The notes under the pieces were generated by a model that ran no database searches, was not told the DNA's origin, and worked only from the letters and a program-made list of their open reading frames with translations. A stretch of 40,128 nt of DNA. Origin: Pseudomonadota bacterium. GTDB taxonomy: Bacteria; Pseudomonadota; Alphaproteobacteria; Micropepsales; Micropepsaceae. Of the stretch, positions 7,623-15,700 are shown one piece after another; the first letter of the stretch is position 1, and every line of letters starts with the position of its first letter. The position numbers were made by a program, and so were the translations under genes. Where the stretch lies: contig JAKBAU010000007.1 of assembly GCA_021808875.1 (NCBI GenBank), positions 1 through 40,128 on the forward strand, written 5' to 3'.

Positions 7623-8009
7623 ATGGCACACCCGTATAATCACGCCCTGTCCTCAGCGCGCCTCTGGGGCGGGACCGCGGACGACTACCTGCCTCTGCAT
7701 TCCTGGTTCGACGAGTCGAAGATGCTGACCGCCGATTTCCGGCATCGTGCCCTGCGCCACCATGCCGAAGGCATCTTCATGGCGGAGCGATTTTTCGGGC
7801 CGACCATCACCGTCTCGACCGGGCGCATTGTGCCGCTGCGGTGGATCGGCGAGCAGCATGTGCGCGAGGACCTCGGCTTTATCCCGAGCTTCGCCGACCG
7901 GGCCCGCCGCATCCGCCCCGAACCGTGGATGGGCCGCGCCCAGCCGATCCATCGGGACGTCGATCCGTTCGCGATGACCAAAGCCGCTCCGCGGCAAAGC
8001 GGGCAATGA
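7623..8009 (+). CDS. DUF6915 family protein
   Basis: The 128-residue protein has the features of DUF6915: the N-terminal 'MAHPYNHALSSARLWGGTADDYLPLHSWFDESK', a central 'HRALRHHAEGIFMAERFFG', and 'WIGEQHVREDLGFIPSFADRARRIRPEPWM' towards the end. It has many histidines but no recognised metal motif. Function is unknown. GGAGG stands directly before ATG 7623, giving a confident start. It forms a short operon with the preceding DUF6878 gene and is the last gene of the establishment block before the ABC-3C insertion. Confidence 0.87.
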   Translation: MAHPYNHALSSARLWGGTADDYLPLHSWFDESKMLTADFRHRALRHHAEGIFMAERFFGPTITVSTGRIVPLRWIGEQHVREDLGFIPSFADRARRIRPEPWMGRAQPIHRDVDPFAMTKAAPRQSGQ

Positions 8010-8273
8010 CGGTAAACTTGCCAAGCGCGCTGGCGGCTACCGAGTCAGCTCCGACATAAACCGGCTCGGAAAGCCACCCCGGGACCAGACGTTCGGCGTC
8101 TAGGCGCGCCAAACGTCCGGCTTCCAAGCATACAGTCGATGTCCGGTTTTGGCCGCGCGCCAAGCCTTGAGCGGCGTGGCAGATTCCCCACGCCGGTCCG
8201 GGTCCTGGTCAGCCTAAGGTGTACATGCTATGCGCGAGGGTATTGTTGGCGGTTCGAAGGGCAGTCGAGTTCG
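8010..8273. other. Intergenic region upstream of the ABC-3C cassette
   Basis: About 260 bases without a supported gene. It holds a small hairpin (AGACG-TTCGG-CGTCT around 8087-8101). A longer version of the first ABC-3C gene would start inside it, at ATG 8139, but that N-terminal extension is Arg/Cys-rich and unlike the family. The cassette promoter should lie here; no clear -35/-10 pair was found. Confidence 0.4.
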
Positions 8274-9404
8274 GTGGCGAAGACGGCGGATGACAAGCTG
8301 CTTGGAGCTCCGGAAGCCGTGCCCACTCCAAGCCCCTGGCCCGGCGCCAATGCCCGCTTGCTTGGACTCGGCGTTGGCCTGCCGGTTAGCGAGTTGGATC
8401 GTCTCGCCCAATTCAGCGCTCCCGAGTTTGAGCGGTTCACGCTTGAATGGGTCGCGGACTATCTTGCGACCAAGGTTCCGGAAATCGTCGAGGTTCAGCA
8501 GCGTGGGGGCGCCGGCGACAAGGGACGCGACGTTCTAGCCTGGCTCGATCCGACCACTGCTTCGAATCGGCGTTGGCGGCTATACCAGTGCAAGCACTAC
8601 AGCTCTGCCCTTGGGGCCGGCACGGCCGCGGGCGAGATTGCCAAGGTAATGTTCTATACGCAGCGTGGCGATTACACCGCTCCCGAGCAGTACGTATTCG
8701 TTACGCATAAGGGTGTTACCTCGCCCTTCCAAGACTTACTTGATAGCCCCAATGAGCTCAGGGCCTTTATTGTTAACAATTGGGATAAGTATTGCCGCGG
8801 AGCGGTCCGCAAGGAGCCGGTAGAGCTTACCGATACCTTGCGTGCACATATTGCGAGCTTTGATTTCACGATATTTAGCGCAAAGCAACCGCTCGATCTG
8901 TTGAAGGAACACGCACAGACTCGCTATCATCTGACTGTATTTGGCGCGCCGCTCATCGAGCGCGCCGCCCCTCCAGCGCCGCCTTCTGAGGTCACGCCCG
9001 GAGAAACGGGATATGTGACGCAGTTGTTTGAGGTCATCGGTGAGCAGATCGGCACGCCTGTTTCCGCCCTCGAGGATTTTGTCCATATTGGCAAGCATCG
9101 CCGACTGTTCGACCGCTCACGTCTGACTTTCTACTCCACAGAGGGCCTGAAGGAGCTTGCCCGCGACCAAATGGCGGATGTTCGATTCTTCGATGGCCTT
9201 CTCAAGGAGTTCTGCGATGGACTATTTTACTGGTATAGCGACGCCCACAGGTCGGGTTATCAGCGGCTGCTGAACACCGTTAAAGGTGCGCAGCAGATTG
9301 ACCTTGGTAGCCATGTTTTGGCTCCGCACGTCGTTGCGAACGATCGCGAGGGCATGTGCCACCAGATGGCAAATGAAGGGCTCGTCCAATGGTGCGAGCC
9401 GTGA
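8274..9404 (+). CDS. ABC-3C effector: Mrr-like restriction endonuclease domain plus ABC-3C C-terminal domain
   Basis: Taking GTG 8274 as start gives 376 residues. Residues about 48-150 form an Mrr-type PD-(D/E)XK nuclease fold: Glu in 'PEFERFTLEWVADYL', 'RGGAGDKGRDVLAW' (Asp86) and 'LYQCKHY' (Gln105-x-Lys107). Residues about 245-376 match the C-terminal domain of ABC-three-component effectors, with 'LFEVIGEQIGTPVSALEDFVHI', 'FYSTEGLKELARDQM' and the closing 'DREGMCHQMANEGLVQW'. The protein is expected to cut DNA when released or activated by its partner ATPase, acting in the cytoplasm as the effector of an anti-invader system. It overlaps the next gene by 16 bases, implying coupled translation. 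GTG 8274 is preferred over ATG 8139 because family similarity begins after it; the start is moderately certain. Confidence 0.85.
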   Translation: MAKTADDKLLGAPEAVPTPSPWPGANARLLGLGVGLPVSELDRLAQFSAPEFERFTLEWVADYLATKVPEIVEVQQRGGAGDKGRDVLAWLDPTTASNRRWRLYQCKHYSSALGAGTAAGEIAKVMFYTQRGDYTAPEQYVFVTHKGVTSPFQDLLDSPNELRAFIVNNWDKYCRGAVRKEPVELTDTLRAHIASFDFTIFSAKQPLDLLKEHAQTRYHLTVFGAPLIERAAPPAPPSEVTPGETGYVTQLFEVIGEQIGTPVSALEDFVHIGKHRRLFDRSRLTFYSTEGLKELARDQMADVRFFDGLLKEFCDGLFYWYSDAHRSGYQRLLNTVKGAQQIDLGSHVLAPHVVANDREGMCHQMANEGLVQWCEP

Positions 9405-9901
9405 AGGAACGCTCGCATCACGACCGTCCGTTCAATTCCCCGCTCGAATGCGGCTTACGCCTCCTCTTTGTGCTAGCAGCTGCAGGGGGACGCCCGTGCG
9501 ACCTTCAACGCTTGATTGCCTACGATTACCTGATGGTTCATTCGGGCGACGTTCCTGGTGGGCCGAGGAGCCTTCACCCGGCGGTCCCTTTTCGTGGAAG
9601 CGAGCTGTTGGTGAAGAGAGACGTTCTTCAGGCCGGTCTCAATCAGATGTTTTCTCGCGAGTTGTTGACCAAGAGCTTTGATACGCTCGGCATCACTTAT
9701 CGAGCAAACGATCTGACCGGCGCATTTTTACGGTTGATGAAGACCGTTTACGCAGATGCTCTACGTGATCGGGCGACTTGGGTAATCGAGCATTTCCACA
9801 TTATGGATGATGGCGTGCTAGAGCGCTATATGTCGGATAACATTGGCCGTTGGGGCGCTGAGTTCGAGCGCCTGTCGGCCATCAAGGATTTGGAACTGTA
9901 G
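9389..9901 (+). CDS. ABC-three-component system middle component
   Basis: The 170-residue protein matches the ABC-3C middle-component family (type 2-like). It shows 'FNSPLECGLRLLFVLAAAGGRPCDLQRLIAYDYLMVHSGD', then 'PRSLHPAVPFRGSELLVKRDVLQAGLNQMF'. A winged-helix-like segment follows ('RELLTKSFDTLGITYRANDLTGAFLRLMKTVYADALRDRATWVI'). It has no enzymatic motif. Middle components are thought to bridge the ABC ATPase and the effector. The gene overlaps the effector by 16 bases and is separated from the ATPase by 3 bases, the usual tight order of these cassettes. ATG 9389 is chosen; GTG 9392 is also possible. Confidence 0.85.
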   Translation: MVRAVKERSHHDRPFNSPLECGLRLLFVLAAAGGRPCDLQRLIAYDYLMVHSGDVPGGPRSLHPAVPFRGSELLVKRDVLQAGLNQMFSRELLTKSFDTLGITYRANDLTGAFLRLMKTVYADALRDRATWVIEHFHIMDDGVLERYMSDNIGRWGAEFERLSAIKDLEL

Positions 9902-9904
9902 GCG

Positions 9905-11758
9905 ATGCTACAGCTTCGTCGCATTATCCTGGAGGGGCCGGAAGTCGAGGAAGCCTCAGTATCGTTCGCAGCAGCGGCAAACATCATTGCCGGCGAATCT
10001 GAGACGGGTAAAAGCTACTTACTACATTGCATTGATTATATCTTTGGCGCAGATGAGCTTAGGAAGCGTTTTCCCCAAGTGGAACCGTACTCGCGCCTAC
10101 TCGTCGAGTTTGAAAATACCGAGGGGCAGTTCCTTTGTTTGGTGCGGCATCTCTCAGGAGGAGATCTCGCTGCCTACAGATGCCGGGTCGAGGATATCAC
10201 CGGCGATGGCGAGAAGATCGCGCACCGGCGTCATGGCAAGAGCACCGCGCCTGATGTGACATCCGTACTGTTCCCATTCGCCGGGATACCCGAGGCAACG
10301 GTACGGGCTGATAAGAACGGTAGAACGCAGCGGCTCTCAATAAGGAACTTCATTCCCCCGGTCCTCGTCGACGAAATTTCGGTGATCGAGGAGCAGTCCC
10401 CCGTTCTTGGCCGGGCCGGTTACGATACCACCGCACGCGAGCGTATGTTCGCGTTCATGCTTTCTGGGAAAGACGACCAAGGGGTGATCGCGACTGAGCG
10501 CCGCGAGATAGCGAACACCAGGCTCAATGCGCAGCTCAGCGTGATTGCCGATCTTCTAGCGCCGCTTGAAAAGCGACTGGGGCAAGCCGATCCTGAAAAT
10601 CCAGACGAGACGATCGAGCGTGTCGAGGCGACCATTACGTCCGTCACCGCCTCCATAGCGCAGTATGAGGATGAGCGAGCGCAGCTCGTCGAGGAGCGGC
10701 AGTCAGCGATCGAGGATCTCCAACGCGCCGAGACCCAGCTCGTCGCAATCGACGAGCTTCTGACAAGGTATCACCTACTCGCAGAGCGCTATAGCTCCGA
10801 CCTTGAGCGGTTGGACTTTATTGCGGAAGGGGCTCACTATTTCGACAGCCTTCAAGACGTGAAATGTCCGCTTTGCGACCAGCTCATGACACCCGAGCAT
10901 GCGCATATCGCGACGGTTGGAAGTGAGAAAGTCTATGCCTCGGCGCGAGCGGAAGCTGCGAAAATTCTCGCACAGCGCCGTGACCTGGAAGATGCCGTAG
11001 CCAGTTTGCAAGCTCGCCGCGAGGCGCGAAGTGGCGAGCAAGCTGCCGCACAGCAGACAATCGCGCGCACAAAGACGCGGCTGGACGAGATCGTTCAGCC
11101 GACGCTGCGCGCAGATGCTCGGCGGCTACAGGATCTGTTGGATCGTCGGGTCTCATTAGAGACGACGAAGAGTGATCGAGAGCAGCTTGATAGCCTCATA
11201 GCGAAGAAGGAAGAGATCGAACGCACCGCGGCGTCATCACGCGCTGGAAAGCGCAAGTGGGAACCACTGCCGGGCAGGGCGCTGCGCGAATTTTGCGATG
11301 AAGTAGAAGCCGTTCTCAAGGAATGGCGGTGGAACGGGGGTGGCCGTGTCGAGTTCGATGCGGGCAAATATGATCTTATCGTAGACGGGCAGGCAAGGCA
11401 GTCGCATGGGAAGGGCGTCCGTGCGATTTTATACTCAGCATTTGTTATAGGTCTCTTGCGTTATTGTGCCCGCAATCGTCGGCCGCATCCTGGCTTTGTT
11501 ATTATAGACTCTCCCCTAACAAGTTACAAAAAACGCGGAACACAAGTAAAAGGCGTCGATGGCCCGATTGATCTGGATGTAGAGGCTGCGTTTTGGGATG
11601 CGCTGAAGCGGGTGCCGGAAGGCATCCAAATCATCATTGTGGAGAATAAAGAGCCGCCGGACGAAGTAGCCACTGCCGTCCACTACGAGTGGTTTGCCGG
11701 AGACACTGCGGCGCCAGGGGATCGTATAGGATTTATTCCTCCAGCTAATCAGGGCTAG
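9905..11758 (+). CDS. ABC-3C ABC ATPase (DUF3732-type, SMC/Rad50-like)
   Basis: The 617-residue protein has a Walker A at 30-37 (GESETGKS), a Walker B at 531-538 (FVIIDSPL), and a degenerate signature 'SHGKGVRAILYSAF' just before it. Between them lie two coiled-coil arms (about 195-300 and 340-445). At the apex, 'CPLC' (321-324) resembles a Rad50 zinc hook. This arrangement is characteristic of DUF3732 ATPases of ABC-three-component systems. By analogy the ATPase senses a nucleoprotein state and controls the nuclease effector through the middle component. The start is ATG 9905, three bases past the previous stop. Nothing is missing: both Walker motifs and the CxxC are intact, so the cassette looks functional. 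Confidence 0.88.
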   Translation: MLQLRRIILEGPEVEEASVSFAAAANIIAGESETGKSYLLHCIDYIFGADELRKRFPQVEPYSRLLVEFENTEGQFLCLVRHLSGGDLAAYRCRVEDITGDGEKIAHRRHGKSTAPDVTSVLFPFAGIPEATVRADKNGRTQRLSIRNFIPPVLVDEISVIEEQSPVLGRAGYDTTARERMFAFMLSGKDDQGVIATERREIANTRLNAQLSVIADLLAPLEKRLGQADPENPDETIERVEATITSVTASIAQYEDERAQLVEERQSAIEDLQRAETQLVAIDELLTRYHLLAERYSSDLERLDFIAEGAHYFDSLQDVKCPLCDQLMTPEHAHIATVGSEKVYASARAEAAKILAQRRDLEDAVASLQARREARSGEQAAAQQTIARTKTRLDEIVQPTLRADARRLQDLLDRRVSLETTKSDREQLDSLIAKKEEIERTAASSRAGKRKWEPLPGRALREFCDEVEAVLKEWRWNGGGRVEFDAGKYDLIVDGQARQSHGKGVRAILYSAFVIGLLRYCARNRRPHPGFVIIDSPLTSYKKRGTQVKGVDGPIDLDVEAAFWDALKRVPEGIQIIIVENKEPPDEVATAVHYEWFAGDTAAPGDRIGFIPPANQG

Positions 11759-11905
11759 CTCTTCGCGGTCATGACGCGACGGCCGTGAGCGGACGATCCG
11801 CTTTCCACCCATCTCCGTCGTGCGAGCGATCGGTGGGCATGTCACCTTCCTACGCATCGAGCCGCCGGGCTGCCGCTGGTCGTTGCGCACTCGCCGGCGG
11901 CGCGT
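11759..11905. other. Convergent intergenic region between the ABC-3C cassette and vapC
   Basis: About 147 bases between two converging transcription units. No gene or convincing terminator hairpin with a T-run was found. Confidence 0.4.
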
Positions 11906-12331
11906 TCACACCAGCGCCGTTTTCACACCGAGCGCCGGCCCCGCCTCGCTGAGCTGCCGGTCCAGCGTGCAGAGCGTGACGCCGTGATCGGCGCAGATCG
12001 AGAGATGCAGCGCGTCACCGGCCCGAAGGCCGAGTGCGTGCTGATCGGCAAACCGCGCCGCGGTGCGGAACTGAGCGGCGGAAACTGGCAGCACCGTGAA
12101 GGTCTCCGCACTCATCGTGGTGAATACGGCGAGCGCATCCGCCCGGTGCTGCATCTCGATCTGCCCAGACTGCAACTTGATCGACAGCGCCGAAGTAAAT
12201 ACCGTCGTCACCCAATCGCTGATCGAGAGAAGTTCCGGATCCTGATGTCCCAGCCAGCGCTGCATGCGCTCGGTCTCTGCCTCATGCGTCAATGCAGCGA
12301 CGAGCACCGAGGTGTCGAGGTAGAGGATCAA
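11906..12331 (-). CDS. vapC: VapC-like PIN-domain toxin
   Basis: The 141-residue PIN-domain protein carries the conserved acidic residues: Asp in 'LYLDTSVLVAALTHE', Glu/Asp in the central helix, Asp in 'LRAGDALHLSICADHGV' and Asp in 'LCTLDRQL'. VapC toxins cleave RNA, often tRNA, in the cytoplasm. The frame starts with TTG at 12331, which overlaps the TGA of the antitoxin gene (TTGA). No in-frame ATG or GTG is better placed, so translational coupling from the antitoxin with a weak start is likely and would keep toxin levels low. It forms an operon with the Phd-type gene upstream on the minus strand. Confidence 0.9.
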   Translation of the reverse strand: MILYLDTSVLVAALTHEAETERMQRWLGHQDPELLSISDWVTTVFTSALSIKLQSGQIEMQHRADALAVFTTMSAETFTVLPVSAAQFRTAARFADQHALGLRAGDALHLSICADHGVTLCTLDRQLSEAGPALGVKTALV

Positions 12332-12570
12332 TAACGCGCCTCGTCACGCATGCAGCGGATGAATTCGCCCGCTGGCTCCGCCTGCATCGGCATCTTCTCG
12401 ATCATCGCGCGCAGGGCCGCGATGTCGATGCGCTTGCGCGGCGCCTTGGCGGCGACGATCTGCGCGACCGGCTTGCCGCGGCGGGTGATCTGCACGGGCT
12501 CGCCTCCGGCGGCGCGCTCGACCAGTTCGCTCAGATGCGCCTTGGCGTCGGCGATGCTCACACTGCCCAT
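12328..12570 (-). CDS. Phd/YefM-type antitoxin
   Basis: The 80-residue protein opens with the Phd/YefM signature 'VSIADAKAHLSELVERAAGGEPVQITRRGKPVAQIV', a DNA-binding fold that also represses its own operon. The C-terminal 35 residues ('RIDIAALRAMIEKMPMQAEPAGEFIRCMRDEARY') should wrap the VapC toxin. ATG 12570 is preferred over the upstream ATG 12603, because the fold begins directly after it and the extra residues are not family-like. It precedes vapC, the usual antitoxin-first order. Confidence 0.9.
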   Translation of the reverse strand: MGSVSIADAKAHLSELVERAAGGEPVQITRRGKPVAQIVAAKAPRKRIDIAALRAMIEKMPMQAEPAGEFIRCMRDEARY

Positions 12571-12668
12571 GATGCGGTCCTGACGATCTGGTTGGTCAAA
12601 CATAACACGCGCGGCCTGAACCGGACCACCAAAGCGGGTAACCCCGGGGACACGGAGAGCCCATAGAG

Positions 12669-12753
12669 CGAGAGGATGGCCGGGACGGGGTGAGCCGGGT
12701 GGGGTCGAGAGAGCGCCCGCCGGCCTCGGAACCCCGCTCTCTGGAATCCCCCC
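12669..12753 (+). promoter_or_regulatory. Leader of the strawberry-notch gene, divergent fourth copy of the structured leader
   Basis: The leader begins with AGCGAGAGG, a string also found just upstream of leader copies 2 and 3, followed by GGGACGGG. CGGGG (12686-12690) can pair with CCCCG (12732-12736), and GGTGGG (12698-12703) with CCCGCC (12716-12721), around a loop containing GAGAGAG. This is the same topology as copies 1-3. An alternative pairing of GAGAGCG with CGCTCTC (about 12711-12745) is also possible, so the assignment is tentative. Confidence 0.45.
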
Positions 12754-15700
12754 ATGAACCTCATCGTCCCCGCGCCGGCCGAGCAGTCGGCCATGCTCCC
12801 ATCCCAGTCCGCGCCCACTGCGCCCGATCGCGCGTCAGCCATCCTGCACGCCGCCCGGCTGCTGCTGCCCTCGCTGGAGCGGGGCCAAGCGCTCGATGCC
12901 GCCACTCTGCGCACCGCCATGGAGGCGGCGTTCGGCGCATCCGACACCGGCGGCGCCTGGGTGTGGAAGGATGCCTACGAGGCCTGCGAGGCCGCGCAGG
13001 TTCTGTTCCTGCGCCGGCACGGGCCGGCCATGCGCGCCCGCTCCGGCAGCCCGGCGGGGATGCTCGCCATGCTGGCGAGGCTGGCCGCGCTGGCGCCCAC
13101 GCATACCCGCCGCTCCGAGGAGAGCACGGCGCTCCAGCAGTTCTCGACGCCGATCGCGCTCGGCTTCGCGGCCAGCGTCGCCGCCGCGATCACGCCGAGT
13201 GACCTGGTGATCGAACCCTCCGCCGGCACTGGGCTGCTCGCCGCGGTCGCCGGCGGGCCCCTGGCGCTGAACGAGTTCGCCGAGACCCGCGCGGAGCTGC
13301 TCGGCCATCTGTTCCCAGGCGCCCCCGTCAGCCGCCACGACGCGGCGCAGATCCACGATTATCTGGAGCCCGCCATCGCACCCTCGGTGGTGCTGATGAA
13401 CCCACCTTTCTCGATCGCGGCGCATGTCGAGGGGCGGGTCGCCGACGCCGCCTTCCGCCACGTCGCCTCGGCGCTGGCGCGGCTGGTCGAGGGCGGGCGC
13501 TTGGTCGCCATCACCGGCATCTCACTCGCGCCGGACAATCCGTCCTGGCGGGAGCACTTCGTCCGGCTGCAGGCGCGCGGGCGGATGGTGTTCTCGGCCG
13601 GAATCGACCGCCGCCTCTATGCCCGCCACGGCACCGCGGTCGAGACGCGGCTGACCGTCATCGATCGCGTGCCGGCCGAGGACCCGACCGTCTTCCCCCC
13701 ATGTCCCGGCATCGCCCCCGACGCGGCGACGCTGCTGGAGTGGGTGACGCGGCTGGTGCCGCCGCGCCCGGTCCTGTCCGCGCCCCCAATCGCGGTCGCG
13801 GCGCCCGCCGCCCGCCCGGTGCCCCCACGCGCGATCGTCCCGCGCCCCCATCCAATCCCGACCCGTCACCCCGAATCGGCGATCGATCCCGGGATCGCGC
13901 TCGCCTACGAGCTTCGTGACGGGACGCCGCCGGAGCATGGCCGCATCAGCGATGCGCTCTACGAGAGCTATTCCGTCCAGACCATCGCCATCCCGGACGC
14001 GCAGCCGCATCCGACGAAGCTCGTGCAATCCGCCGCCATGGCGTCGGTCGCACCGCCACGCCCCAGCTACCGGCCGCATCTACCGTCGGAGATCGTCTCG
14101 GGCGGTCTGCTATCGGACGCGCAGATCGAGAGCGTCATCTACGCAGGCGAAGCCCATGCCGGGCATCTCGCCGGCGCCTGGCTGGTGGATGCGACCTACG
14201 ACCAGGTCTCCGCCGCCCCCGACGACGCCGAGGGCGCGGTGCGCTTCCGCCGCGGCTGGTTCCTCGGCGACGGCACTGGCGCCGGCAAAGGGCGGCAGGT
14301 GGCGGGCGTCATCCTCGACAACTGGCTGAAGGGCCGCCGCCGCGCGCTCTGGGTCTCGAAGTCTGACAAGCTGATCGAGGACGCCCAGCGCGACTGGTCC
14401 GCCCTCGACCAGGAACGGCTGCTGCTCACGCCGCTCGCGCGCTTTCGCCAGGGCGCGCCGATCCGCCTCGACCAGGGCATCCTGTTCACCACCTACGCCA
14501 CCCTTCGGTCCGCCGAGCGGGAGGGCAAGGCGTCGCGCCTCGATCAGATCATCGACTGGATGGGCCGGGATTTCGACGGGGTGATCGTGTTCGACGAGGC
14601 GCACGCCATGGCCAACGCCGCCGGCGATACCTCCGAGCGCGGCGAGCGCGGGCCATCCCAGCAGGGCCGCGCCGGGCTGCGCCTGCAACACGCACTCCCC
14701 GATGCGCGGGTGCTCTATGTCTCCGCCACCGGCGCGACCTCGGTGCAGAACCTCGCCTATGCGCAACGGCTCGGACTTTGGGGCGGGGCGGATTTCCCGT
14801 TCGCGACGCGGCAGGAATTCGTCGCCGCCATGGAGGCCGGCGGGATCGCGGCGATGGAGGTGCTCGCGCGGGATCTGAAGGCGCTCGGTCTCTATGCCGC
14901 GCGGTCGCTGTCGTACGAGGGGATCGAGGTCGAGATCGTCGAGCACGCGCTCAGCCCCGAACAGGTGCGCATCTACGACGCCTATGCCGAGGCCTTCCAG
15001 GTGATCCACGCCAACCTGACCGAGGCCCTCGAAGCCGCCAACGTCACCGGTCCCTCCGGCACGCTGAACCGGCAGGCGAAGGCGGCGGCGCGCTCGGCCT
15101 TCGAATCGAACAAGCAGCGCTTCTTCAACCATCTGATTACCGCGATGAAGGTGCCGACGCTGATCGGCGCCATGGAGCGCGATCTTGCCGCGGGAGCCAC
15201 GTGCATCGTGCAGCTGGTTTCCACCGGCGAGGCGCTGCTGGATCGGCGGCTGGCGGAGATCCCCGCCGGTGAGTGGGCCGACGTCCAGGTGGACATCACC
15301 CCGCGCGAATACGTTCTCGACTACCTGGCGCACGGCTTCCCGACGCAGCTGTTCGAGGTCTTCACGGACAGCGAAGGCAATTTGCTCTCCCGCCCGGTAT
15401 TCCGGGAAGGCCAGCCGGTGCGATCGCGCGAAGCGGTGGAGCGGCGGGATCGGATGATCGAGCATCTCGCCGCGCTGCCGGCGGTGCAGGGCGCGCTCAA
15501 TCAGGTCGTTCAGCGTTTCGGCACCGATCAGGTCGCCAAGGTCACCGGGCGGTCGCGGCGTGTCGTGCGCAAGGTCGCCGCCGACGGCACCGAGCGGCTC
15601 GCCGTCGAGACGCGGCCGGGGTCCGCGAATCTCGCCGAGACCCAGGCCTTCATGGACGACGAGAAGCGCATCCTGGTCTTCTCCGACGCCGGCGGCACCG

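Noticed and set aside
7879..8163. A minus-strand frame with a protein-like stretch ('PVYVGADSVAASALGKFTVIA')
   Set aside because: It overlaps the end of the DUF6915 gene, has no recognised family, and is too short to support.
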